Positions 51,909-60,522 of a stretch of 64,000 nt of DNA are shown in pieces. Position 1 is the first letter of the stretch; every line of letters starts with the position of its first letter. A program made the position numbers and the translations under genes. The DNA is taken from positions 1 through 64,000 of the forward strand of contig CABHOY010000076.1 in NCBI GenBank assembly GCA_902168105.1, given 5' to 3'. Below the pieces are notes generated by a model. The model saw nothing but the letters and a program-made list of their open reading frames with translations, was not told where the DNA came from and ran no database searches. Origin of the DNA: an uncultured Flavihumibacter sp. (lineage in GTDB: Bacteria; Bacteroidota; Bacteroidia; Chitinophagales; Chitinophagaceae).

Positions 51909-53108
51909 TTAGCTAATGGCGTTGATGTATCTGCTTACACTGCTCCTGTTTACGATATACACCAGTACGATCACCAGCAAGGCTGCACAGGCAGTACCTA
52001 CGGAAAGCCATTGCGAAATGAACATGTCATGACCGGCGAGTTTGGCAGAAGCAAGCCATTGAAGGGCGGCTACCAGTAGCAATGCCACTATTCCAATTGT
52101 AATATATAGCGGAACGAACTGGCGCATCAGGTATCGTTGTAACTGACGCGGGGCAGTGCCCAATGTTACCAGCAGCTGTATTTCCTTTTTACAACTGGCT
52201 ATTACCAGCTGTATGAACATGCTGAATACCACCAATGCAAAGGCCAGTAGTACCAGCCCAAAGAAGCCTATTACAGATACGATCATTTGTACGATCAGTT
52301 TTGTCTTGCTGTATTTGATCTTATCCTGGTTCGTGGTATATCCTTTCTCTTCCAGGTACTTTGACAGCAAAGGATTGGAAGGGTCTTTTGTTTTGATGAT
52401 GACCCGCGAAGGAGCAGCAACCTGACCGCTACCAAACTTACTGTTAGCCCAGTCCATAAAACTGCCGGGAACCAGGAAGGATGAGATGCGGTCGGAAAAT
52501 CCGACAATGCGGCCGGTGAACTCCTGTGTCATCAGTCCCTGGGAAATAGTGACCTTCATCGGTAGGGCTTTCACTGTTTCCTGCGATATCTGTGGCAGGT
52601 CCTGGCTCAAAGCAAATCCAAAGTTATAGAGGTTTAGAAAGTCGTTAGGAAGGATAATAGGAATTGTATTATCAGCAGGCGTCCATTTCCACTCGTCATT
52701 CTTCACATCGATGAAAGAGTCGGGCACTGATTCAAAGAACATATCGGTATAGAAGTGCAGCTCTCCGGGAGCGGCGGCAGTCACTTTATACTGATTGGAA
52801 GTGATAAAGCCGAAGGCTTCGGTGAAAGGCTGTTGCCTTAGATCGGCTATTTCCGCTGGTGTAAATTCACTTTTGGCATTCTGCCCCATCATGGCATTAG
52901 TGATCTTCTTGTTGATAACCAGGAAGTCCGCGCTTTCATTTGCATTACGCTGGTTGTGCAACAGCTGGTCAAAGTCGGTATGTGCCTGAATAGCGATAAG
53001 CAGGAGTATCATGGCAATGCCCAGTCCACCGGCAGCCATGAACAGGCGGGCCTTACCGATGCCTGTCTGTATGATCTTTTTGAGTAACTGGTAGAAGGAT
53101 GGCATCAT
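51909..53108 (-). CDS. ABC transporter permease, FtsX/MacB type
   Basis: The 399-residue protein has one N-terminal membrane helix ('ARLFMAAGGLGIAMILLLIAI' region), a ~220-residue extracytoplasmic domain and three C-terminal helices with 'IQLLVTLGTAPRQLQRYLMR' between them, the layout of FtsX-type permeases that drive mechanotransmission or lipoprotein extraction. Its start codon overlaps the stop of the ATPase gene by 4 nt, so it is translationally coupled to it. The pair forms a minimal LolCDE/MacB-like exporter with one permease type. The substrate is not inferred. Confidence 0.85.
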   Translation of the reverse strand: MMPSFYQLLKKIIQTGIGKARLFMAAGGLGIAMILLLIAIQAHTDFDQLLHNQRNANESADFLVINKKITNAMMGQNAKSEFTPAEIADLRQQPFTEAFGFITSNQYKVTAAAPGELHFYTDMFFESVPDSFIDVKNDEWKWTPADNTIPIILPNDFLNLYNFGFALSQDLPQISQETVKALPMKVTISQGLMTQEFTGRIVGFSDRISSFLVPGSFMDWANSKFGSGQVAAPSRVIIKTKDPSNPLLSKYLEEKGYTTNQDKIKYSKTKLIVQMIVSVIGFFGLVLLAFALVVFSMFIQLVIASCKKEIQLLVTLGTAPRQLQRYLMRQFVPLYITIGIVALLLVAALQWLASAKLAGHDMFISQWLSVGTACAALLVIVLVYIVNRSSVSRYINAIS

Positions 53109-53755
53109 AAGTTATAGTGTGTGTCATATGCAAACCTGTTATCATTGTCCAGGTCTGTTAAAATGAACCCTGCATTGCGGGCTTTACATTCTTCGGCGAT
53201 CAGCAGGGCGGCGCGTTGTGCATTCTCTTCATCAAGATGGCTGAACGGCTCGTCCATGATCAGCCATTGGAATGGTTGTACCAGTGCACGGATAATGGCT
53301 ATACGCTGGCGTTCTCCGTAAGATAGCGTTTTACCGCTCTGGTTCAGTACATGGGTGACATTTAGCCGGGCTGCCATTTCCTTCACTTTTTCTGCAGTAC
53401 AATACGGCGCGGCGTTCATTACCCGCTTCAATTCGATATTCTCCAGGGCCGTCAGCTGTTCAAAGACACGCAGGTCCTGGAAGATCACGCTGACCTGTTC
53501 CTGCCTCATACCGGCAATAGCATCTTTGGAATAACTGTCCCAGGTCTTTCCATTCACCAGTACCTGACCGGTATAATCTGTCCTGATGTGGTACAGATAG
53601 TGGACAAGGGTTGTTTTACCGGTGCCGGAAGGCGCTTTTATTTTAGTGAAGCCACCTGGGGTGAAGGTGACCTGCCTGTTCCAGATATCGGAGGAACGCT
53701 GCATGATCTTATCGCGCAACGGAACAGGCACCAGGTTTTCTAACTGTATCTGCAT
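53105..53755 (-). CDS. ABC transporter ATP-binding protein
   Basis: I take the ATG at 53755 (MQIQLENL); a TTG at 53785 would add ten residues lacking family resemblance. The 216-residue ATPase has Walker A APSGTGKTT (41-49), signature 'LSYGERQRIAIIRAL' (with Tyr in place of the first Gly, LSYGE), Walker B 'LIMDEPFSHLDEENA' and a C-terminal 'LTDLDNDNRF' in place of the usual H-loop His. The altered H-loop may lower activity or make it dependent on the permease. It overlaps the permease by 4 nt and is its obvious partner. Confidence 0.85.
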   Translation of the reverse strand: MQIQLENLVPVPLRDKIMQRSSDIWNRQVTFTPGGFTKIKAPSGTGKTTLVHYLYHIRTDYTGQVLVNGKTWDSYSKDAIAGMRQEQVSVIFQDLRVFEQLTALENIELKRVMNAAPYCTAEKVKEMAARLNVTHVLNQSGKTLSYGERQRIAIIRALVQPFQWLIMDEPFSHLDEENAQRAALLIAEECKARNAGFILTDLDNDNRFAYDTHYNL

Positions 53756-53801
53756 GTAACTGGTGTTCTTAAAATGATGACCCAATATAGAGCTTTTTCC
53801 A

Positions 53802-53842
53802 AATGAAAATGTCCATGACGGTTATACTCCGTCATGGACATT
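53802..53842 (-). terminator. terminator of the DUF4836 gene
   Basis: AATGTCCATGACGG (53808-53821) pairs perfectly with CCGTCATGGACATT (53829-53842) around a 7-nt loop. On the minus strand TTTTCATTT follows. Confidence 0.8.
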
Positions 53843-53862
53843 GACTATTGTTATCTGAAAGA

Positions 53863-55632
53863 TTAGTGTTTATCTTCTTCTACAGGAGCAGTCTCTACTA
53901 CCGGTGCGGCAGCTGTATCAACAGCTACTTCTCTGGCGGCATCTGCTTTTTTCTTCTCCTCCAGGTATTTGGCAGCCTCGGTACCGAGGTTTACCAGTTG
54001 TACCAGGCTGTTCTCATTTTCGTTCTTGAAGTTCAGCACTATTTCAGAATGCTGTGTTTTACCGTCGAATGATTTGCTCAACGCAGTCATATCTTTCAGC
54101 AGGTTCTTGAACTTTCCGGCCAGTACACGGCTATCAGCAGGGATCTCTTCGTCAGGAATGTTGTTAACGATCTTTTCAAAGTTTACATAAGCGCCCATCG
54201 GGTTGCCTTTGATCTTGCTTACGAAATCATTGTCCAGACCACCTGCCTTGCCTTTGCCGGCCAGGTATGCCTGCAGTACTGCGGAGTCAGAGGCGCTGGT
54301 TACCAGTTTATCGGTAATAGAGATCGCTGGCACGCCAGGCAGGTTCTGTTTCATAACATAGTTATTTCCTTCTTTGGTAAAGACACCTTGCACCATTGGA
54401 GAGGACATTACTTTATCAAAGGCGGCTTTATCCCCTACTTTCATTGCGAACACCCATTTGGATTCTGGTGTAGTGGTAGAATCTCCCTCGATGTATAAGC
54501 TTGGCTTTTTCTTCACTTCGAAGTCAGAAGCAACAAATACCAGCTGGCCTTTGAAGGCGTTCAGGATATCGTCCAGGGTCAGGCCGGAGCTTTGCAGGCC
54601 CATGTTAGCGATACCATCCAGACCGGTACTTTTTACGATATCACCGATCATGCGGAAATCAAAGCCATATACTACGAAGCCGGTAATATTCTGTGAAGGA
54701 TATTTTTCCAGCATTTCGAGGTCGGCTTCCATATTGCCATATTTCTTATAGATGCCTGCGAGGTCTTTCCCTACGTAAGAAACACCATCCACAACTATTT
54801 TACCTTTCTCAAAGTTTACAGCGCCGGTGTAAAAGCAACCAGCCAGTAATGTTTTAAGATTAGCTGGCATCATGCCTGCCTGGGCGTTGTAGACAGGCTC
54901 CGGGTTCACATAAACGCTCAAGTCTGCGCTGTTTTTCAGCAAGTCGTTGAATGCTTCTATTGAACTAGCTGTTTCATCTTTCTTGAGATGGAACAGGTGG
55001 TCTACTTCAGCGATCCAGGGCTGCATATCATCCTCCGCAGTTACCAGGCTTGCCGGCTGGGCGTTGTTTGTATCAGGAGCTGATTCCTCATCACTCCCAG
55101 GTACCGGAAGACCGCTTGGAGGCAATGCTTTCTGCATAGCATCTCCTTCAATACCTTTCAGGTAGATCACGGTTTCCTTGTTCCAGGCTATTACGCCACC
55201 TTGTTTGTCTTCCAGGATATACTTGAAGTCAGGTTTTGTTTGCAGGGAGAAGTTGGCGACATTTTTCTTCAGGTACTCTTCAAATTTTGAAGCGTCTTTC
55301 AGTCCGCCGGTCAGCGTAACATAAGACTGGTTTTTACCGTACACTATAGACACGAAAGACTGTGCCTGCAGGTCCAGTCCTGAGTTTTCGATGTCTTTCC
55401 AAAACTTCTGTGCTTCACTGGCAGTATCCTTTTCCTGTACTGCAGCAAAGAGCTTATCCATTGTTATACCATTGGTAATCAGTTTTTTGCTGATCTGTTT
55501 GCTGTTTACGCTAAGTACCAGGCTGGCTGTTTTGGGAATATATTTGCTCTGCTCCGGCACCTTTGAACAGGAGGATAGCAGGATAGCTATAGCTGATACA
55601 GCTAGCAAAACCTTTGAAAACATTTTTGTCAT
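53863..55632 (-). CDS. DUF4836 family lipoprotein
   Basis: The 589-residue protein has a lipoprotein signal ending 'ILLSSC' (Cys22) and matches DUF4836, a large Bacteroidota family: 'SKYIPKTASLVLSVNSKQIS' opens the domain and 'VIYLKGIEGDAMQKALPPSG' and 'YVNPEPVYNAQAGMMPANLK' follow. The C-terminal region is rich in Ala, Pro, Val and Glu. It is presumably exposed on an envelope membrane. No catalytic motif is seen and its function is unknown. It is transcribed alone, with its own terminator. Confidence 0.85.
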   Translation of the reverse strand: MTKMFSKVLLAVSAIAILLSSCSKVPEQSKYIPKTASLVLSVNSKQISKKLITNGITMDKLFAAVQEKDTASEAQKFWKDIENSGLDLQAQSFVSIVYGKNQSYVTLTGGLKDASKFEEYLKKNVANFSLQTKPDFKYILEDKQGGVIAWNKETVIYLKGIEGDAMQKALPPSGLPVPGSDEESAPDTNNAQPASLVTAEDDMQPWIAEVDHLFHLKKDETASSIEAFNDLLKNSADLSVYVNPEPVYNAQAGMMPANLKTLLAGCFYTGAVNFEKGKIVVDGVSYVGKDLAGIYKKYGNMEADLEMLEKYPSQNITGFVVYGFDFRMIGDIVKSTGLDGIANMGLQSSGLTLDDILNAFKGQLVFVASDFEVKKKPSLYIEGDSTTTPESKWVFAMKVGDKAAFDKVMSSPMVQGVFTKEGNNYVMKQNLPGVPAISITDKLVTSASDSAVLQAYLAGKGKAGGLDNDFVSKIKGNPMGAYVNFEKIVNNIPDEEIPADSRVLAGKFKNLLKDMTALSKSFDGKTQHSEIVLNFKNENENSLVQLVNLGTEAAKYLEEKKKADAAREVAVDTAAAPVVETAPVEEDKH

Positions 55633-55838
55633 AATTAGGGGATCAAAATTAAAAATGAGTGAATAGGACGCTAAAATACTTCCTTTTTCGTTTACTACCT
55701 TATAAAGGCATACGATAAATTAATGATTTTATTTATATATTAGCGTTTGGGACGTTTTTGCCGGCTTATACGAGAGGGCTACGATAAAACATTCATTTCT
55801 ACGTTATTATTATAAAAATAAAAGCTGCAATAGTTTTA

Positions 55839-55846
55839 TACCTTTG
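55839..55846 (+). promoter_or_regulatory. -7 box for the YciI-like gene
   Basis: TACCTTTG matches TAnnTTTG, 47 nt before the ATG at 55894. The -33 TTG is not clear. Confidence 0.45.
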
Positions 55847-55893
55847 TATAAAGAGGTCAACATGATTATAAATCCTATTATTGAAGAGCTGTT

Positions 55894-56181
55894 ATGTACT
55901 TAATCCTTTTGCAATACATCCGTCCGGTAGCTGCCGTAGAGCATTATATGGAGCAACATAGAGCTTTTCTGGAAAAGTTTTATAAGAGCGGGCAATTTAT
56001 TCTGGCAGGACGCCGTAAGCCCAAATCCGGAGGGTTGATCATTTGCAAAGCTTCGAGCCGTAAAGAAGTGGAGGCGATCATCGCCGAGGACCCGCTGGAC
56101 AAATACCAGCTGGCGCTCTATGAGATTATTGAATTCGAGCCAACATCCTACGTTAACGAGTTACAGTCTTATCTTTCGTAG
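55894..56181 (+). CDS. YciI family protein
   Basis: The 95-residue protein has the YciI ferredoxin-like fold: 'MYLILLQYIRPVAAVEHYME', 'HRAFLEKFYKSGQFILAGRR', 'GGLIICKASSRKEVEAIIAE' and 'DPLDKYQLALYEIIEFEP'. The conserved His of 'EQHRAFL' and the Asp of 'AEDPL' are the residues proposed to act in the family. Some YciI proteins are dehalogenase-like, but most are uncharacterised. It stands alone and converges on the MsrB gene. Confidence 0.88.
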   Translation: MYLILLQYIRPVAAVEHYMEQHRAFLEKFYKSGQFILAGRRKPKSGGLIICKASSRKEVEAIIAEDPLDKYQLALYEIIEFEPTSYVNELQSYLS

Positions 56182-56187
56182 TCAGGG

Positions 56188-56234
56188 TGCCTGATTACGT
56201 ATGCTGTTGTTACAGGCACATCCGCAATCAGGCA
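56188..56234. terminator. hairpin between YciI and msrB
   Basis: TGCCTGATT (56188-56196) pairs with AATCAGGCA (56226-56234), extended by CG/CG after a mismatch. No long T-run follows; it lies between two convergent stops. Confidence 0.5.
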
Positions 56235-56243
56235 TTTACCTGT

Positions 56244-56798
56244 TTAATGTTTTTCCTTAAAGTTTTTATCGGCTTCTTTGGCTTTCTCGAAGTCGAGTAT
56301 CACTGAATTGATACAATAGCGCAACCCGGTGGGTGGTGGGCCATCATCAAATACGTGACCAAGGTGTGCCTTACAGCGGCCACACATTACTTCGGTACGA
56401 TGCATACCGTGCGTATTATCGGGTGCATAGATCACACTTCCCTTGGTAATTGGCTCGAAGAAACTCGGCCATCCGCAGCTGCTTTCAAACTTAGCATTTG
56501 ATACAAACAGCGGATTACCACAAGCAGCGCAATAATAAGTACCAGCGTCTTTGCTGTTCCAGTATTTTCCGGTGAATGCCCATTCGGTGCCTTTTTCACG
56601 TGCGATGTTGTATACTTCCGGCGCTAAGCGCTCTTTCCATTCCTCATTAGAAAGGCTTACTTTGCCGGTGTCCGTTCTTGAGTATACTTCACTCTTTTTC
56701 TGTTCCTCCATAGACTTATTTTTTGGCTCCTGTTGAGAGTAGGTGCAGTTGCTAACTAAGATGGAAAGGCTCAAAATTATCAGATTCCTCCACTTCAT
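56244..56798 (-). CDS. msrB: peptide-methionine (R)-S-oxide reductase, exported MsrB
   Basis: MsrB reduces methionine-R-sulfoxide in proteins. The 184-residue protein has an N-terminal signal-like segment (MKWRNLIILSLSILVSNC), so it is probably in the envelope, perhaps lipid-anchored at Cys18. The domain has both zinc CxxC pairs (Cys90/93 in 'YYCAACGNPL', Cys139/142 in 'VMCGRCKAHLGHVFDD') and the nucleophile Cys162 in 'GLRYCINSVILDF'. A resolving Cys is likely Cys108 in 'ESSCGWPSFF'. No MsrA is fused or adjacent. Confidence 0.93.
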   Translation of the reverse strand: MKWRNLIILSLSILVSNCTYSQQEPKNKSMEEQKKSEVYSRTDTGKVSLSNEEWKERLAPEVYNIAREKGTEWAFTGKYWNSKDAGTYYCAACGNPLFVSNAKFESSCGWPSFFEPITKGSVIYAPDNTHGMHRTEVMCGRCKAHLGHVFDDGPPPTGLRYCINSVILDFEKAKEADKNFKEKH

Positions 56799-57029
56799 GA
56801 TTAAAATAATTTATGATTAACGTCTTATTAACAAGACTGTCGTGTGAATAAATTATATTCCTACGCCATAGATAAAGATACGAAATGGCGGTTAGTACAG
56901 TTCAGATGCAGGCCTGTAGAAGCATTCATTTAACAATTCTATAGCAACTGTTTTTTATATAGGCATTGTATTCTATACTTCTTTACCCCCACTTTACCCC
57001 CACCACCGGTATCAAACATTAAACTTTCC

Positions 57030-57037
57030 TAACTTTA
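57030..57037 (+). promoter_or_regulatory. -7-like box for mutL
   Basis: TAACTTTA differs by one base from TAnnTTTG and lies 20 nt before the GTG start of mutL. Confidence 0.4.
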
Positions 57038-57057
57038 CAGCAAAAGGCACATAATAA

Positions 57058-58947
57058 GTGGCGGATATCATCAATCTATTACCAGACAACATAGCCAATC
57101 AGATAGCAGCAGGGGAAGTGATACAAAGGCCTGCGTCAGCAGTAAAAGAGCTGTTGGAGAATGCCGTGGACGCAGGCGCCACGGAGATACAGCTCATTAT
57201 CCGGGATGCCGGTAAAGAATTGGTACAGGTGATCGATAACGGGAAAGGGATGAGTGAAACGGACGCACGCATGTGTTTTGAAAGACATGCTACTTCCAAG
57301 ATACAGACCATAGACGACCTCTTCTCGATCCGTACAATGGGCTTCCGTGGTGAAGCGCTGGCATCTATAGCCGCTGTTTCACAGGTTGAACTGAAAACCC
57401 GTCTGCGTGGTGCTGATATTGGCACATATCTAGAGATAGACAATAGTGCAGTAAAGAAACAGGAGATCTGCCAGACAGCAGAAGGTACCAGTATCGCGAT
57501 GAAGAACCTGTTCTTTAACGTACCTGCCCGCCGTAACTTCCTGAAAAGCAACGCTGCCGAGATGAGGCATATCGTGGACGAATTTATCCGCGTAGCCATG
57601 GCTTTTCCACAGGTCCAGTTCACCCTTACGAACAATGCACAACAGCTGTTCTACCTGGAAAAAGGTTCCCTGAAACAACGTGTTATCTCCATACTTGGTC
57701 AGCACTATAACGCCCGGCTGGTTTCTGTCAATGAAACCACCGACTATATGGACGTACACGGCTTTGTAGGCAAGCCTGAAACAGCTAAAAAGACCAGGGG
57801 AGATCAGTTCTTCTTTGTGAATAACCGCTTCATCAAAAGCCCCTACCTGCATCATGCTATCATGAATGCTTTTGCGGAAATGATACCGGCCGACAGCTAT
57901 CCGTTGTATGTCTTGTTTATAGATCTTGATCCTGGTCACGTGGATATCAACGTACACCCTACCAAACAAGAAATCAAGTTTGATGATGAGAAGGTGATGT
58001 ACGCATTTGTACAATCTGCCGTGAAGCACGCACTGGCGCAGTTCAACATTACGCCTACGCTCGATTTTGAACTGGACCCGGGTATCCAGCAACTGGACGC
58101 AGTAAGTAAACCTTTCACCGAACAACAGCAGGCGAAGTCAGTCAATACTTCTTTGTATAAGAGTTTTACACAGGCTAACCAGGCGCATACGATCGATACA
58201 AACAACAGTAATCTGAGGCACTGGAAGGACCTGTATGATATCGGCACACCAACGGCTACTACCTATACCGGCGATGTTATCGGCAGAATACCGGAAGATA
58301 TCTCTGCCTCCACTTCAGCTCCTGTCGAAAACCGTCCTTCAGCCGCATCTGTGATAGATGAGCGCTGGCAGGACACAACCATTGACCAGAAAGTCCCCGT
58401 ACAGGTACATCAGCAATATATCTTATCACAGATCAAATCGGGCTTCATCCTGATAGATCAGCAGGCGGCACATGAGCGTATCCTGTATGAACGTTATCAA
58501 CGCGCATTGCAGGAAAGTCCCGTACCTACCCAGCAAAGCCTGTTCCCGCAAACATTACCGTTACTGCCAGCAGATGCAGCATTGATCACAGAGATGCTAC
58601 CTGACCTGCAGATACTGGGGTATGACCTGGAGCCTTTCGGCAATAATACATTTGTTGTAAGAGGCACTCCGGCCGACATCCAGAGTGGAAATGAGCAGGC
58701 TAGTATAGAAGGGTTGCTGGAGCAGTTCAAAAACTTCAGTCATGAGCTTAAAATTCCCCGCAGGGAACAATTGATCCGCTCTATGGCGCGCAACAATTCC
58801 ATTCCGGCAGGGAAGTCATTGTCTACCCGCGAAATGCAGAATATCATTGATGAACTGTTTGCCTGCACCATGCCTAACTCAGCACCGGGAGGCAAGTACA
58901 CATATATTTCCTTTAAACTGACCGATCTGGCGAAGATGTTTGGATGA
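57058..58947 (+). CDS. mutL: DNA mismatch repair protein MutL
   Basis: MutL couples MutS mismatch recognition to strand removal. The 629-residue protein starts at GTG 57058. The N-terminal GHKL ATPase has 'ELLENAVDAGATEI', 'DNGKGMSETDARM', 'TMGFRGEALASIAAV' and 'VDINVHPTKQEIKF'. The C-terminal domain carries the metal motif as DQQAAHERILYE (from Asp467), where endonuclease MutL proteins usually have DQHA, and ends without the usual CPxGRP ('ACTMPNSAPGGKYTYISF'). Nicking activity is therefore uncertain. It converges on the kinase gene with 3 nt between stops. Confidence 0.95.
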   Translation: MADIINLLPDNIANQIAAGEVIQRPASAVKELLENAVDAGATEIQLIIRDAGKELVQVIDNGKGMSETDARMCFERHATSKIQTIDDLFSIRTMGFRGEALASIAAVSQVELKTRLRGADIGTYLEIDNSAVKKQEICQTAEGTSIAMKNLFFNVPARRNFLKSNAAEMRHIVDEFIRVAMAFPQVQFTLTNNAQQLFYLEKGSLKQRVISILGQHYNARLVSVNETTDYMDVHGFVGKPETAKKTRGDQFFFVNNRFIKSPYLHHAIMNAFAEMIPADSYPLYVLFIDLDPGHVDINVHPTKQEIKFDDEKVMYAFVQSAVKHALAQFNITPTLDFELDPGIQQLDAVSKPFTEQQQAKSVNTSLYKSFTQANQAHTIDTNNSNLRHWKDLYDIGTPTATTYTGDVIGRIPEDISASTSAPVENRPSAASVIDERWQDTTIDQKVPVQVHQQYILSQIKSGFILIDQQAAHERILYERYQRALQESPVPTQQSLFPQTLPLLPADAALITEMLPDLQILGYDLEPFGNNTFVVRGTPADIQSGNEQASIEGLLEQFKNFSHELKIPRREQLIRSMARNNSIPAGKSLSTREMQNIIDELFACTMPNSAPGGKYTYISFKLTDLAKMFG

Positions 58948-58950
58948 TCT

Positions 58951-60420
58951 TTACAGCGCGGGGAATATATCTTTCAGCGCTGTATATAACTTTCCATGCA
59001 CCGCATACCCTTTCTTATAAACATCAGCGTGTTCCTGCGCCGGGGAGAAAACCTTTTCCGTTACAGCCGTAAAGCTGGTTTCAATTCCCAGTGCCTGAAA
59101 TCCGAGCCGCACCGCCCCCATGGCAGAAGCATCACTTTCCTGGCGGAGATACATAGGCCGTTGAAATACATCTGCCATTAGTTGTACCCATTCCGGCGAA
59201 TGCGTAAATCCTCCGCTGACAGAGATCTTTTCCACCTTACCGGCAGTTTCTTCCAGCGCTTCGGTAATACTAAGCAGTCCGAACGCCATACCTTCCAGTA
59301 ATGCGCGCATAAAGTGCCAGGTTGTATGCTGTGGTTGTATACCTATAAAAGCTCCTTTCGCATGTCCGTCCCAAACAGGCGCCCGTTCACCATGCAGGTA
59401 CGGCAGGCATAACAGCCCTTCGGCACCGGCGGGCGTGCTTAATGCCTGTTGCAAGCCGGCGTCCACCTGCAGCGGCTTTTCTGTCACTGATTGCAGGAAG
59501 GAATCCAGGTACCATTGCAATACCACTCCCCCATTATTGATCGCACCACCTGTTACAAAATGGCCAGGCGTAAGCACATAGGTAAATAATCTGCCCTGTG
59601 GATCGGTTAGCGGCTGGTCAATAGCCATACGTACCGCCCCACTTGTTCCGATGGTTAGTGTGGCATGTCCTTTATCCAGCGCATTACTGCCCAGTTGTGC
59701 CAGGCAACCATCGCTGGCCCCCGCCACGAAACGGGTACCGGGAGGAAGCCCGAGATCATGGGCTACATTCTCTAATAATCCGTCAATAAAACTATCGCTG
59801 CTCACGGCTTCCGGCAGCTGCGCAGGGGTAATACCGGCAGCTTCCAGGGAGGCCTGATTCCAGCTTAATTCATGAATATTAAACAATCCCGTAGCCGACG
59901 CGGTGGAATGGTCAGTAATGTACCGGCCAAAGAAATGATAGAAGATATACTCTTTGATACCGATGAAACAGCTGGCAGACTGATAGACGTCGGGCGCCTG
60001 CTCTTTCCACCAGATGATCTTACACAGGGGAGACATTGCATGCACCGGTGTACCTGTTTGCTGGTGCAAGGTGGCCGCCAGCGGAGTATTCCGTATGCGG
60101 TCGGCCACTGCCTGGCTCCGGTTATCTGCCCATATGATCAACGGAGTTAATGCCTTACCATCCTTGTCCATTGCCATAGCGCTGTGCATAGCGGTACTGA
60201 ATGATACGGCTGCGGGGGGATCTTTCATGATAGTCGCCACACTTCGTATGCCATTCTTTACTGCTTCCAATATCTGGTCAGGGTCCTGTTCACTATGCCC
60301 GGGCTCCGGCTGGAGGATGGGATATTCCTGCTGTGAATGGGCCATCACTTTGCCATCTTTCCTCACTGCGATCACTTTGGCGCTGCTTGTTCCGAGATCC
60401 ACTCCTATTATATATTCCAT
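58951..60420 (-). CDS. FGGY carbohydrate kinase, gluconokinase-like
   Basis: The 489-residue protein is an FGGY-family sugar kinase: 'IIGVDLGTSSAKVIAV' (5-20), 'PLIIWADNRSQAVADRI', 'GTPVHAMSPLCKIIW', 'TLTIGTSGAVRMAI' and 'EKISVSGGFTHSPEWVQLM'. The 'TGTPVHxMSPL' stretch is typical of the Bacillus GntK type of gluconokinase, which makes 6-phosphogluconate. Xylulose or another sugar acid could also be the substrate. It is divergent from the GMC dehydrogenase gene with 102 nt between them and fits the sugar-oxidation locus. Confidence 0.85.
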   Translation of the reverse strand: MEYIIGVDLGTSSAKVIAVRKDGKVMAHSQQEYPILQPEPGHSEQDPDQILEAVKNGIRSVATIMKDPPAAVSFSTAMHSAMAMDKDGKALTPLIIWADNRSQAVADRIRNTPLAATLHQQTGTPVHAMSPLCKIIWWKEQAPDVYQSASCFIGIKEYIFYHFFGRYITDHSTASATGLFNIHELSWNQASLEAAGITPAQLPEAVSSDSFIDGLLENVAHDLGLPPGTRFVAGASDGCLAQLGSNALDKGHATLTIGTSGAVRMAIDQPLTDPQGRLFTYVLTPGHFVTGGAINNGGVVLQWYLDSFLQSVTEKPLQVDAGLQQALSTPAGAEGLLCLPYLHGERAPVWDGHAKGAFIGIQPQHTTWHFMRALLEGMAFGLLSITEALEETAGKVEKISVSGGFTHSPEWVQLMADVFQRPMYLRQESDASAMGAVRLGFQALGIETSFTAVTEKVFSPAQEHADVYKKGYAVHGKLYTALKDIFPAL

Positions 60421-60522
60421 TACTATGATTTTATAACTTTCCTTTTATACTTTTTTACTATTAACCTTAGAAAATAATTTATAGATTTAAAACCACTTTA
60501 GGTCAAATAAATTATCCACGAT

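Noticed and set aside
57430-58125. 231-codon minus-strand frame
   Set aside because: It is antisense to mutL and shows no family resemblance.
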